From: Clostridia bacterium
GTDB lineage: Bacteria > Bacillota > Clostridia > Oscillospirales > SIG627
NCBI GenBank assembly: GCA_017558945.1
Contig: JAFYTG010000189.1
Coordinates: forward strand, 1-35,437
Length of the DNA stretch: 35,437 nt
Reading direction: 5' to 3'
Below the pieces are notes generated by a model. The model was not told where the DNA came from, ran no database searches, and was given only the letters and a program-made list of their open reading frames with translations. Positions 16,166 to 24,570 of the stretch are shown here, piece after piece. Position numbers and translations under genes: made by a program. Positions within the stretch are counted from its first letter, which is position 1. Each line of letters opens with the position of its first letter.

Positions 16166-16978
16166 ATGCCCGTTTCTTTTCTCGGAATTAAAAATATAGG
16201 TCTTGAGCCCGAAAGTGTGCATCTTTATACACCTCCAATCGTATGGAAGGGGGACAGCGTAGGACACGTAGGCTATTTTGACGTCTTCTTTCTGGTCACT
16301 CAGGGCGAGTGCTTTTTGAACGTCGCGGGTCAGAGCCACGTCGTAAAAAGCGGTCAGCTTGCCTTTCTGCCAAAGGGCAAGCTGAGACAGTATACTCAGA
16401 TTTCCAAAAGCTTTTCAATGTACGAGCTTCGCTTTAACGCCACAGCCGACGGTGAAAACCTTATGCAGACGCTCGGTCTTGCCGACGGAAATTTCGTAGT
16501 GGACCTTCACTCCGACGAAGCCGTAAGGCTTTTTGAAAGCTCCTGCCACGAGGAGTTCAATCAATCACCCTTGCACCGAGTCTCTCTTTGCTCAAGTCTT
16601 ATTACGATTATAAAAATATACGCAGATGAAAGACAGAAACAAGGCGGTGCGGATACGGGATTTTTCAAGCCCGTGCTTGAATATATGTCGGATAATATTT
16701 CCTCTCCAATCACCCTCGCAGAGCTTTCCTCTCTCGTCTTTATGCATCCGACCTACTTCGTCAAGCGCTTCGGTGATTGCTTCGGACTGTCTCCGCTTGC
16801 ATACCTCAACCGAATGAGAATATATCAGGCTATGGGATATCTTTCAGGAACGGATATGTCGGTTGAGGAAATATCGCGAGGCGTCGGATTTGCCGATTCC
16901 TCCTATTTTGCAAGAGCCTTCAAGAAGCAAACGGGAGCAACTCCGACAGAATACCGAAACGCCTTCAAGCGAGCATAG
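16166..16978 (+). CDS. AraC-family transcriptional regulator (nag operon)
   Basis: The 270-residue protein starts at 16166 behind AGGAGG. The N-terminal part reads as a cupin-like sensor ('GHVGYFDVFFLVTQGECFLNV' region with 'LAFLPKGKLRQYTQ'), and residues about 165-268 are a complete AraC DNA-binding domain ('SSLVFMHPTYFVKRFGDCFG' and 'EISRGVGFADSSYFARAFKK', ending G-A-T-P-T-E-Y-R). It is divergent from the nag operon, so it most likely activates that operon in response to an amino-sugar. It shares only the general family layout with the regulator at 10158 and is not a recent copy. Confidence 0.85.
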   Translation: MPVSFLGIKNIGLEPESVHLYTPPIVWKGDSVGHVGYFDVFFLVTQGECFLNVAGQSHVVKSGQLAFLPKGKLRQYTQISKSFSMYELRFNATADGENLMQTLGLADGNFVVDLHSDEAVRLFESSCHEEFNQSPLHRVSLCSSLITIIKIYADERQKQGGADTGFFKPVLEYMSDNISSPITLAELSSLVFMHPTYFVKRFGDCFGLSPLAYLNRMRIYQAMGYLSGTDMSVEEISRGVGFADSSYFARAFKKQTGATPTEYRNAFKRA

Positions 16979-16996
16979 GATATTTAGTCCACTCTG

Positions 16997-17025
16997 TTGA
17001 CAAATTCCCTTATTTATGTTACAAT
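16997..17025 (+). promoter_or_regulatory. Promoter of the second EamA transporter
   Basis: TTGACA (16997-17002), 17-base spacer, TACAAT (17020-17025). It gives the transporter its own transcript rather than relying on read-through from the AraC gene. Confidence 0.75.
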
Positions 17026-17056
17026 TCGGTTGATTTTATGAAAAGAGGTTTACAAA

Positions 17057-17941
17057 ATGGCTATCGTTATTATTGCGTTTATTATTTCAATGCTCGGTCT
17101 TGCATCGGGTAGTGTATTTTACAAAATGGGCTCGGAAAGACAGGCAGACCCTAAAAGCTCACCCGCACTTCTCTGCTTCTTCTACTTCCTGATTGCCGCA
17201 ATCGGATACACGGTCGCAGGTTTTATTACCAAAATATCCTTCGTTGCAACCCTTCCCACTCTTATAACGGCACTTATCGGAGGCGTATGCTTCTCGGCGG
17301 CGGCTTATCTTTACATTCTCTCACTAAAGAGCGGCCCCTTCACCATTTCCGCGGTGCTTTTGAACTTCTCAAACTTCGCACCCATTCTTTACTGTCTCAT
17401 TTTCCCCGGTGATATGATTGGTCTTATCACTCTTTCGGGCATAATCCTTATGGCAATCTCGGTTTACGTTCTCACCTCGAGAAATAAGGGAGAGGGAGAA
17501 ACGGGCATCAACAAGAAATGGATTCTTTACATCACCCTTACCTTTATCACTAACTCCATCATTTCCTACTGTATTCGTCTCCAGGAGCATTTTGCCGTTA
17601 AGAATGAATCGGTTATCTTCTACGTAATACTGTTTGGCTCTGCCGCAATTATTTCTCTTATTATCTTTCTTGCAACGGGCGGCACTAAAATCAAGCAAAA
17701 CAGCGTAAGACTCCTTCCTCCCGCAATCGGTCTTGCACTTACCATAAGCGCTAACGTATTCCCCCAGACTATCCTTTATCAGCACTCCATTCCCGCCGCA
17801 GTACAGTCTCCCATCATCAACGGCGGTGCAATTCTTTTAGCGGCTCTTTTCGGAAGGATATTCTTCAAGGATAAGCTTTCACTCAAGGCTTGGATCGCAA
17901 TTATCATCGGTATTGTTGCAATAGTTCTTCTCGGTATATAA
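17057..17941 (+). CDS. EamA/DMT-family transporter
   Basis: The 294-residue protein starts at 17057 behind AAGAGG. It has ten hydrophobic segments in two halves, each with the EamA signature ('AAYLYILSLKSGPFTISAVLLNFSN'-type end of the first half and 'IPAAVQSPIINGGAILLAALFGRIFFKDKLS' in the second). Members move small metabolites in or out of the cell. It has its own promoter and terminator. It neighbours the nag regulator, so transport of an amino-sugar-related solute is possible but not shown. It belongs to a different branch from the EamA protein at 5560-6435, judging from the low resemblance of the two. Confidence 0.82.
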   Translation: MAIVIIAFIISMLGLASGSVFYKMGSERQADPKSSPALLCFFYFLIAAIGYTVAGFITKISFVATLPTLITALIGGVCFSAAAYLYILSLKSGPFTISAVLLNFSNFAPILYCLIFPGDMIGLITLSGIILMAISVYVLTSRNKGEGETGINKKWILYITLTFITNSIISYCIRLQEHFAVKNESVIFYVILFGSAAIISLIIFLATGGTKIKQNSVRLLPPAIGLALTISANVFPQTILYQHSIPAAVQSPIINGGAILLAALFGRIFFKDKLSLKAWIAIIIGIVAIVLLGI

Positions 17942-17972
17942 TCCAAACAAATTCCCACATATACACAAAATA

Positions 17973-18000
17973 AGGGACGGCTTCTGCCGTCCCTATTTTT
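17973..18000. terminator. Terminator shared by EamA and the second TasA-like gene
   Basis: A perfect 9-bp stem (AGGGACGGC / GCCGTCCCT) around TTCT, followed by ATTTTT on the plus strand, lies between two converging genes. Confidence 0.85.
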
Positions 18001-18026
18001 GTTGTTATGTGATATTCGATTTTAAA

Positions 18027-19976
18027 TTAATTCATCCAATCCCAATCGTCAGCTTCCATTACAACGTTCTTGCAAAAACTATCGTTAACTGTTACGTTCT
18101 GTGTGCCGTTATTGCAAGTCAAATTATTATAATACAACGCACAGGGAGCTGCATAAGCAGTAGTATCGGATTTAAAGTTACCAATCAAGGTACAATTCTC
18201 AACATACATATAAGCACCGCGATTATCGGATTTTCCATTAACGTAGAAGGGATAATTGCCATCGTTAACAATAAGATCGTAGCACTTAACCTTTGACAAG
18301 CGAATTGACTGTACCGATGCATTGTCGGCAGAAAGCTTCATGCCCAACTTATTTTTATAGTAGTTGTTTGCAGTTCCATCTAAATACAGATTTCTAATTG
18401 TAACTTGAATATGTTCGCTTAGTGTAACTGCACCACCGCAGTTAAAGAGGTGTCGATTAGTCGCGCTAGTCTTATCAGTAGTGCCACTCACCTTTATAAC
18501 CTTAATGTCCTCAGCATTACCAAGTCCAACAATATCAACACTAAAGCCAATATCTATCGTGGTAGCCTCATTATATGTACCGGGCATTATATATACCGTA
18601 TTAAAAGACACGCCCTTAAGAATTTCATACTGATAGCTTCCGCTTGCAGTAAACACCCTCCAAAGATTTCCGCCGGAAGCATTTACTGCGTAAACATCAT
18701 CGCCGTGATTTGCCTTAAGAGTAGCAACAGCTTCATCGGTTGAAACGGCAATAACAGTTTCCGCCTTCTTGCTTACCGCATAGCAGGTCTTACCGTCCTT
18801 TACGTAATCAACGACAATACAATCGTCTGCAACGTACTCGAAGGGATTGAAGTCGCCCGTTTCAAAGAGACCGTAAACGATTGCATTTTCGCCAATCTTA
18901 CCGTTGACGGAAAGCTCGCCGTAGGTAACCTCAAAGGGACTGAAGGAGGAGGTATTGAACTTTATAATACCCGTAACGGGATTATAGTCATAAACGGTAA
19001 TTTCGTTTCCGTTATGAGTAATCTTCTCAATATCAAGAAGCTGGTCAAGCTGAATTTCCACGGTATATTCAACGCCCGCCTGAGCAGCAACCTTTTCTCC
19101 GTCTCTTTCGAGGCTGATGTCGTAGCCAAGGCTGTCAAGACCGTTTGCGGTCTCACCTACGACCTTGTTATCTACTACTACGACGTAATTACCCGCTTCA
19201 CTTCCTGCGGGAACGGTAACGGATACGGAATCACCCTCATCGGTTTCCACGGTGATCTTCTTTTCGGCAATTCCGTCAGAGTATCCGCCTGCGGTTACGG
19301 GGAATTCCGCTTCCTCGTCATAGTACTTATCAAAGCTGTCCTCCTCAGAGGTAAACTGAGTTGCAAGAAGCTGTACGGTGAACTCGGTTCCGAAAGATCT
19401 GTTCTGATACTCGTTGCCTGCGTCCTCCTGCATCTTAAGTGCAAGAGTTATGGTAACCTTTTCATTTTCCTCAAGAACGCCGTTGCCCGATGCGTTGAGA
19501 CCTGCAAGGACCTCGGTGAGAGTTCCGAGCTTGTTGTCATCGCTGAAAGCGGTGCGCTCGTCAACCTTGATTGCAGGGTCAACGTAATATACGTCGATAA
19601 CGTCTGCAAGGCTTACACCGTCAGCGTAGGTTACGGTTCCGCTGGGAATAATGTTAAGCTCATACTTGAGCGCGAGAGTTCCCTCATTCTCAATCTTGAT
19701 ATGTCTTACTTGAGTAAAGCCGGGCTCCCAGAGCTCATAGCTGAATATTGCGCCCTTAGCCGCATCCTTCCAATCCGTATCTGCCGCAGCAGCAGGATCG
19801 ATACTCAAATCATCGATGTATTCAAGAGTTACATCAAGATTACCCGACTTAACAACGTTTCCCGTGCTGGTAACGCTGTCGGTAAACCACGCAAAAGTAG
19901 TACCGATAAGCATTGACGCACAGAGAAGAAGAGAAAGTGCGCTCATAATAAGCGAATTCTTTGTGCTTCTTTTCAT
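18027..19976 (-). CDS. Second SipW-type signal peptide (TasA/CalY-like) surface protein with beta-helix tail
   Basis: The 649-residue protein starts at the ATG at 19976 behind AAGGAG; the longer reading to 20111 would begin within the promoter. The signal at residues 8-33 ends 'GTTFAWFTDSVTS', as in the other copy. The TasA-like domain (about 40-235) shares 'LWEPGFTQVRHIKIENEGTLALKY' and 'FTVQLLATQFTSEEDSFDK', and the middle domain ends 'TSSFSPFEVTY'. The tail (about 430-649) differs: it contains 'VYIMPGTYNEATTIDIGF', the opening motif of pectate-lyase-like beta-helices, followed by regular strand-turn repeats. It would be secreted after SipW-type cleavage and could decorate or bind glycans. 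The two heads are clear paralogues placed about 15 kb apart. Confidence 0.8.
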   Translation of the reverse strand: MKRSTKNSLIMSALSLLLCASMLIGTTFAWFTDSVTSTGNVVKSGNLDVTLEYIDDLSIDPAAAADTDWKDAAKGAIFSYELWEPGFTQVRHIKIENEGTLALKYELNIIPSGTVTYADGVSLADVIDVYYVDPAIKVDERTAFSDDNKLGTLTEVLAGLNASGNGVLEENEKVTITLALKMQEDAGNEYQNRSFGTEFTVQLLATQFTSEEDSFDKYYDEEAEFPVTAGGYSDGIAEKKITVETDEGDSVSVTVPAGSEAGNYVVVVDNKVVGETANGLDSLGYDISLERDGEKVAAQAGVEYTVEIQLDQLLDIEKITHNGNEITVYDYNPVTGIIKFNTSSFSPFEVTYGELSVNGKIGENAIVYGLFETGDFNPFEYVADDCIVVDYVKDGKTCYAVSKKAETVIAVSTDEAVATLKANHGDDVYAVNASGGNLWRVFTASGSYQYEILKGVSFNTVYIMPGTYNEATTIDIGFSVDIVGLGNAEDIKVIKVSGTTDKTSATNRHLFNCGGAVTLSEHIQVTIRNLYLDGTANNYYKNKLGMKLSADNASVQSIRLSKVKCYDLIVNDGNYPFYVNGKSDNRGAYMYVENCTLIGNFKSDTTAYAAPCALYYNNLTCNNGTQNVTVNDSFCKNVVMEADDWDWMN

Positions 19977-20052
19977 TGTTTTTTCTCCTTGCTTAAAATT
20001 ATAATCAATAGCATAATACAGACAATCTGAAAATGCTCCTATCACATTTTCC

Positions 20053-20080
20053 ATTTTAATCAAAACCCTACAATTGTCAA
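20053..20080 (-). promoter_or_regulatory. Promoter of the second TasA-like gene
   Basis: Minus-strand TTGACA (20075-20080), 16-base spacer, TAAAAT (20053-20058). The spacing of 16 and the perfect -35 match the promoter of the other TasA-like gene, which hints at shared control. Confidence 0.65.
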
Positions 20081-20193
20081 GTACAATCAACAAATTGGCA
20101 GTTTTTTTCACGCAATCGGAGAAAAATCAGTAATAATTGAGTCCGTAATCGCTTAAGCAGACACTCTTCAAAAGCCATACGCAAGCTAATAAA

Positions 20194-20220
20194 TGGGCTA
20201 AGCCCATCGGACTTAGCCCA
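20194..20220 (-). terminator. Terminator of the ddl-protease operon
   Basis: TGGGCTAAG pairs with CTTAGCCCA around a 9-base loop, five bases after the stop codon of the protease gene. The following minus-strand sequence is T-rich but not a clean T-run. Confidence 0.7.
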
Positions 20221-20225
20221 CATTA

Positions 20226-21833
20226 TCAATATATTCTTGCAAGAACAGCGTTAAGCTGATTATCAACCGTATAGTAGTAATCCTTATAGGTATTTACGAT
20301 ATCGGTAATTGAATTAACAAGCGGAAGAGTCAAGGCACCCGTAGGCTCCTGACCGACCGATAGCTGAAGGAAGGTGACCGCATTCGTGGTATGCTCATCC
20401 CACTTGCCGTCAACGAATTCACCTCTCATAAAGCCCATAAGCTCAAGACGGCGTTCAAGAGCCGTAACGACCTCATTTTCTGCTCCGTCAACAGCCTCAA
20501 CGTAATTGATGTAATTAAACCATTCAAGGTCTGTGGGAAACTCAAATTTAATGCTGGGATTATCAAGATACACAGTAGGCATAAGCCCCTTTTCGTTATA
20601 GGTCTGACCTCTGTAATCGTACGCCACAAAGGTTGTGATACCGTAGGTGGAATCGTCAATCAGCGTTGCGGCGCTCTGTGCCACTGCCTTACCGACGGTC
20701 TTTTTGCCAACGAGCGTTGCGCCCGCGTGCTGCTTAAGACAAAGGGCTGTAATTTCAGCACTCGATGCAGTATTCTCGTTTACAAGCACGTGAAGGGTGT
20801 CAAACTCAACACCGTCACCGTTTGACTTAAAGCTGTGATAATTGAGCTTGCCCTCGCGTCCCATTGTGAAGAGAGGCACGTCCTCATCCTCAATAAACGC
20901 GCTTATGATATTCGAGGCAACGTAAACGTCTCCGCCCGAATTGTCGCGGAGGTCAAGAATTGCGTTGACGTAGCCCAACTCCTTAAGCTCCTTGAAGCGT
21001 TCAATCAGCTGAAGATAGGTATCGGGATTCTTAAAGCTTGAAAGCTGGAGAACAAACGCACGGTCATCGGGATAAAGATGGAAGCTGAATTCACGGAAAA
21101 CCGTCGCGCGACGCTCAAGAGTCACGTCGGTCTCGGAAATCTCCTCACCGTCTATTCTCTCATACTTAAGCTCGATATAATTATCGTCCTCACCGAGAGA
21201 GGAAAGAATTGCCTGAACTGCGGAAAAGGGTGAGCTTGAAACGTCATAGCCCATAAGAGAGGTTAATCGGTCGCCCGTGCGAATATCCATAGCGGCAGCG
21301 GTTGAACCGGGTGAAACTCCCTCAACGAATGTGCCGACACTTCCCCACACATCTCCCGTCTCATCGTAAACGAAGGTAATTCCGACTCCCTTTGCGGTTG
21401 TGGAATTCCAGAAGGAATCGTAATACTGCGGAGGCAGATAATAGCTGTATTTGTCAAGAAGCGAAAACAGATTCTGATACGCCTCATCCATATTTTTAGT
21501 GTTGACGTACTTGAATTTATCGGCATACTGTCGGAATATTTCCTCGGCGGTGGTCGGGATATAATAAAGATCCTCAATCGTGTAGCAAAAATACACGAAT
21601 TTATCGGAATTGATATGTCGTTCACTTTCGTCAAGTGCTAACATCGCATCGTAAAATTCCTGAAACGTCATCGTTTCGGTTATGTAAATGATGCCTCTTG
21701 CCTGCCTCTCGATATCCGACATTGCGGAATAGTCAAGAGCCTCCTCGGGCTGTGCGGTCTCATCCGCCAACGCCGTGACAAGCGTCAACGAGAGAACAAT
21801 CACAAGCAAAAGTGCCGTTAAAATCCTTTTCAT
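20226..21833 (-). CDS. Secreted S41-family (C-terminal processing-type) serine protease with peptidoglycan-binding domain
   Basis: The 535-residue protein has a signal peptide (residues 1-24), an alpha-helical lead-in, a PDZ domain at about 165-240 ('GSVGTFVEGVSPGSTAAAMDIRTGDRL'), and the S41 catalytic core at about 255-430. There 'NENTASSAEI' holds the expected catalytic serine and 'KKTVGKAVAQ' the lysine. The C-terminus (about 455-515) is a peptidoglycan-binding module of the PG_binding_1 kind ('LERRLELMGFMRGEFVDGKWDEHT...FLQ'). It would cut exported proteins at the cell wall. It follows ddl by 11 bases, linking it to wall synthesis. In many CtpA proteins the lysine motif is GKG; here it is GKA. 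Confidence 0.88.
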   Translation of the reverse strand: MKRILTALLLVIVLSLTLVTALADETAQPEEALDYSAMSDIERQARGIIYITETMTFQEFYDAMLALDESERHINSDKFVYFCYTIEDLYYIPTTAEEIFRQYADKFKYVNTKNMDEAYQNLFSLLDKYSYYLPPQYYDSFWNSTTAKGVGITFVYDETGDVWGSVGTFVEGVSPGSTAAAMDIRTGDRLTSLMGYDVSSSPFSAVQAILSSLGEDDNYIELKYERIDGEEISETDVTLERRATVFREFSFHLYPDDRAFVLQLSSFKNPDTYLQLIERFKELKELGYVNAILDLRDNSGGDVYVASNIISAFIEDEDVPLFTMGREGKLNYHSFKSNGDGVEFDTLHVLVNENTASSAEITALCLKQHAGATLVGKKTVGKAVAQSAATLIDDSTYGITTFVAYDYRGQTYNEKGLMPTVYLDNPSIKFEFPTDLEWFNYINYVEAVDGAENEVVTALERRLELMGFMRGEFVDGKWDEHTTNAVTFLQLSVGQEPTGALTLPLVNSITDIVNTYKDYYYTVDNQLNAVLARIY

Positions 21834-21844
21834 TATTTATCCTT

Positions 21845-22918
21845 TCAATTGTTAAGCGCCCATTCTGCAAGGCGTGTAATAAGCTCGGAATAGGAAATGC
21901 CCATATTCTCCATAAGCTTGGGATACATACTGATGCTGGTAAATCCGGGAAGAGTATTTATTTCGTTGAACACAAGTCCCTTTTCGGTGGCAAAGAAGTC
22001 AACTCGCGAAAGTCCTCTGCAATCGAGCGTGCGGAATACCTTCTCAGCATAGCCCTGCACCTCCTTTATTTTCTCGGGAGAAAGGCGTGCGGGAATATAA
22101 AACTGTGCCGTATCGTTTTTGTACTTGGTGTCGTAATCGTAAAAGCCCTCACCCGTTACAAGCTCACCGGGAAGAGATACGAAAAGCGACCTCTTACCGT
22201 CAACCGTCTCATCCATTACGGCAACCTCAACCTCACTGCCGACGATGGTCTCCTCGGCAAGCACCTTCGAGTCATACTTAAAGGCATTATCAAGAGCCTT
22301 GACAAGCGCTTCTCTGTTCTCCGCCTTTGAAACACCGACGGACGAGCCCGTGCCGCAGGGCTTAATAAATATAGGATAGCTTATCTGAGCCTCGCACTCG
22401 GCAATGCTCTTGTTTATATCACGCTCACGGCGGAAGAGATACCAATCCGCCATGGGAATATCGGTCTTTTCAAGAAGTGCCTTTGTCACCGATTTATCCA
22501 TCGACACCGCAGAGCCTCTGGCATCCGAGCCGATATATTTAACGCCCGAAAGCTTTAAAAGTCCCTGAAGATTTCCGTCCTCGCAATTTTCACCGTGAAC
22601 AACGGGGAAAAATACGTCTACGTTTTCTATCCTGAACGTTCCCTCTGCCTTGTTGAATACCGCAAGTCCGTGATGTGCGGGACAAGGGCTTATCACCGCA
22701 GGCAAAAGCCTTTCGGTATCCTCTACGTAGCTTCCGTCCTCAATTTTGTCAACTTCTCCGTTATATAAAAACTGACGTCCGTCACGAAGGATGGCAAGGG
22801 TTTTTAATTCAAATTTGTCACGGTCAACGTTACGGATAACACCTGCGGCAGAGCGAAGTGATATCTCGTGCTCGCTGGATGCTCCTCCAAAAATTACACA
22901 TAAAACTGTCTTTGACAT
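21845..22918 (-). CDS. ddl: D-alanine--D-alanine ligase
   Basis: The 357-residue ATP-grasp enzyme joins two D-alanines for the peptidoglycan precursor. Visible motifs are the N-terminal 'FGGASSEHEISLRS' at residues 10-23, the ATP-binding 'FIKPCGTGSSVGVSK' near 180, and the C-terminal 'VFNEINTLPGFTSISMYPKL' that builds the Mg-ATP and second D-Ala site. It starts at 22918 behind GGAGG and has its own promoter. It is the first gene of a two-gene unit with the S41 wall protease. Ligases making D-Ala-D-lactate look similar; the sequence alone does not exclude that. Confidence 0.93.
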   Translation of the reverse strand: MSKTVLCVIFGGASSEHEISLRSAAGVIRNVDRDKFELKTLAILRDGRQFLYNGEVDKIEDGSYVEDTERLLPAVISPCPAHHGLAVFNKAEGTFRIENVDVFFPVVHGENCEDGNLQGLLKLSGVKYIGSDARGSAVSMDKSVTKALLEKTDIPMADWYLFRRERDINKSIAECEAQISYPIFIKPCGTGSSVGVSKAENREALVKALDNAFKYDSKVLAEETIVGSEVEVAVMDETVDGKRSLFVSLPGELVTGEGFYDYDTKYKNDTAQFYIPARLSPEKIKEVQGYAEKVFRTLDCRGLSRVDFFATEKGLVFNEINTLPGFTSISMYPKLMENMGISYSELITRLAEWALNN

Positions 22919-22951
22919 AAAATTACCTCCAAAACTGTTCGACTGTAATAC

Positions 22952-22980
22952 ATTCTATCACATTATATGCTAAAACTCAA
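22952..22980 (-). promoter_or_regulatory. Probable ddl promoter
   Basis: Minus-strand TTGAGT (22975-22980), 17-base spacer, TAGAAT (22952-22957). A separate TATAAT lies within the spacer, so the exact start of transcription is uncertain. Confidence 0.45.
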
Positions 22981-23019
22981 TACGAAAAAATTTTCTTATT
23001 AAAAAATTAACCGTTAGTA

Positions 23020-23047
23020 CAAAAAACGGCGTGACAAAAGTCACGCC
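23020..23047 (-). terminator. Terminator of corC
   Basis: On the minus strand GGCGTGAC pairs with GTCACGCC around TTTT and is followed by GTTTTTTG. It begins seven bases after the corC-like gene's stop codon. Confidence 0.9.
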
Positions 23048-23054
23048 ACAGCAA

Positions 23055-24362
23055 TTATTCTTCCTTACCGTCCTCATCGGAATCCTTGGACTTTTTCTTG
23101 TCGTCCTCGTCATCCTCGTTCTTTTCAAATAGCTCAACACGGACAGAGGTAACTCTGTGAGACTCACAAACCTCAACGGTCAAAACACCGAAGTCGGTCT
23201 CAAGTCGGTCACCCTCCTCGGCAACCTTTTCAAGACGCTCGGCAACAAAGCCTCCGAGAGAAACGCTGTCTGTCTCAAAATCGTCAAGGTCAAAACGGCT
23301 CTTGAAATCCTCCATATTGACACCGCCCTCAACGAGATAAAGTCTCTCGCCAATCTCACGGTAATCCTCAACTACCTCGTCGTGCTCGTCCCAGATTTCT
23401 CCGACGAGCTCCTCGAGAATATCCTCCATAGTGACTATACCGAGAGTTCCGCCGTACTCGTCAAGCACGACCGCAATATGAGATTTTTCCTCCTGAAGTC
23501 TCTTGAGAATACTCATAATCTTTTCGGTCTGGTTGATAAAAATGGGCTCGGAGGAAATATCCTTGATATCTCCCTTGTACATACCGCCGTTAACGTAGAA
23601 GTCCTTCTGATGAATAACGCCGACAATGTTGTCAATGCTATCCTCAAAAAGAAGAAGTCTCGAAAAGCGTGTTTCGGTAAAGCAATCGGCAATCTCCTGC
23701 TTTGTAGCGGTAATGGGAAGAGCCTCAATGTTTATACGGTGGGTAAGTATTTCCTCGGCACAACGGTCGGTAAACTCGATAGCATTCTTAAGAAGCTCAC
23801 CCTCGTCGTCGTTGATGCTTCCCTCCTGCTGACCCTCTTCAACGAGAATAAGCAGCTCCTCCTGAGATACGCCCTCCTCCTCTTCCGCCTTGAAAAGCAC
23901 GTAGATGAGCTTTCTCCACAAGGAGAAGATGAAATTGAAGGGAGTGAGAAGAATCAAAAAGAACTTAAGTAAGCGCACGGTTGCCATTGCGAATTTTTCC
24001 GCAAAGCTTCTTGCAAGGGTCTTGGGCGTTATCTCACCGAAGATGAGAACGACTATCGTTACCGCAACGGTTGAAACGGTTGCCGCAACGTCCTGATCCT
24101 GAATGAGCTTTACGAAAACAATGGTAGCCATTGAAGAAAGCAGGATGTTAACCACGTTGTTACCGATAAGTATCGTGGAAATGAGCTTGTCGTATTGCTC
24201 GGTAAGAGCCAACACAACGTCCGCCTTTTTGTTACCCTTTTCCGAAAGAGCCTTAAGGCGAGTTTTATTTACCGAGGAAAAAGCCGTCTCGGTAGCCGAG
24301 AAATACGCGGAAAGCACAAGGCAAACCGCCATAACTATAAAATACGGGATATATTCTGTCAT
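23055..24362 (-). CDS. CorC/HlyC (CNNM)-type transporter, likely Mg2+ exporter
   Basis: The 435-residue membrane protein has a DUF21/CNNM transmembrane domain (about 1-185, four hydrophobic stretches; 'FSATETAFSSVNKTRLKALSE' and 'FGEITPKTLARSF' motifs). Two CBS domains follow at about 205-325 ('EEILTHRINIEALP', 'VVLDEYGGTLGIVTMEDILEELVGEI'), then a CorC_HlyC domain at about 340-410. The tail after 412 is densely charged. Family members such as S. aureus MpfA and the CNNM proteins export Mg2+. The DEYGG motif and domain order are canonical. Expression probably depends on the leader ORF and terminator just upstream, which end in an ATGA overlap with this start. Older annotations call such genes haemolysins, for which there is no evidence here. 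Confidence 0.88.
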   Translation of the reverse strand: MTEYIPYFIVMAVCLVLSAYFSATETAFSSVNKTRLKALSEKGNKKADVVLALTEQYDKLISTILIGNNVVNILLSSMATIVFVKLIQDQDVAATVSTVAVTIVVLIFGEITPKTLARSFAEKFAMATVRLLKFFLILLTPFNFIFSLWRKLIYVLFKAEEEEGVSQEELLILVEEGQQEGSINDDEGELLKNAIEFTDRCAEEILTHRINIEALPITATKQEIADCFTETRFSRLLLFEDSIDNIVGVIHQKDFYVNGGMYKGDIKDISSEPIFINQTEKIMSILKRLQEEKSHIAVVLDEYGGTLGIVTMEDILEELVGEIWDEHDEVVEDYREIGERLYLVEGGVNMEDFKSRFDLDDFETDSVSLGGFVAERLEKVAEEGDRLETDFGVLTVEVCESHRVTSVRVELFEKNEDDEDDKKKSKDSDEDGKEE

Positions 24363-24505
24363 AAAGCAAACACCTCATCATTTCTAAAAATAGACACAAA
24401 AAGGCATACCTGCACACCTTTAGTGCGCGCAGATATGCCGAAATCTATTTCATTATTATTAAAAAAGCAAGTGTTCGCGTCAGGGTCGCAACTGTCGCCG
24501 TCCAT
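24359..24505 (-). CDS. Leader peptide overlapping corC (candidate Mg2+ sensor)
   Basis: A 48-codon open frame starts at the ATG at 24505, twelve bases after a strong AAGGAGG (24518-24524), and ends in TGA overlapping the corC ATG as ATGA. A second in-frame ATG at 24517 touches the AAGGAGG, too close for normal use. The peptide opens with the acidic, proline-containing MDGDSCDPDANTC, then FFNNNE, then a hydrophobic-basic part. The last 25 or so codons run straight through the terminator hairpin at 24403-24439. Nascent acidic/proline-rich starts destabilise ribosomes when Mg2+ is low in E. coli MgtL. The homology here is of principle only. The frame may instead be a chance reading through a structured RNA. 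Confidence 0.55.
   Translation of the reverse strand: MDGDSCDPDANTCFFNNNEIDFGISARTKGVQVCLFVSIFRNDEVFAL
24398..24439 (-). terminator. Intrinsic terminator (attenuator) inside the corC leader
   Basis: On the minus strand the stem GGCATA-tCTGC... pairs with ...GCAG-gTATGCC across about 15 pairs with a small bulge, and TTTTT follows at 24398-24402. It lies 36 bases upstream of corC, between its promoter and its start, so transcription must pass it. It is fully covered by the leader ORF, so an elongating ribosome would prevent it from folding. Confidence 0.75.
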
Positions 24506-24541
24506 TATCCGTATCATCCTCCTTGAAAATTATTCGAAGGA

Positions 24542-24570
24542 ATTATAACAAATAAAAGGACTTTTGTCAA
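24542..24570 (-). promoter_or_regulatory. Consensus sigma-A promoter of the corC leader
   Basis: Minus-strand TTGACA (24565-24570), exactly 17 bases, TATAAT (24542-24547): both hexamers are perfect. The predicted start near 24535 gives a leader of about 170 bases before corC. Confidence 0.85.

Noticed and set aside
19977-20111. 45 extra N-terminal codons of the second TasA-like protein
   Set aside because: The promoter at 20053-20080 lies within them, and a strong ribosome binding site precedes the ATG at 19976.
23055-24362. Haemolysin
   Set aside because: The CorC/HlyC family is often labelled so, but the DUF21-CBS-CBS-CorC order is that of cation transporters and nothing here suggests a toxin.
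24363-24541. Known Mg2+ or Mn2+ riboswitch (M-box or yybP-ykoY) upstream of corC
   Set aside because: I could not see the conserved core sequences of either class. The open leader frame and simple terminator explain the region better, although a covariance search would be decisive.
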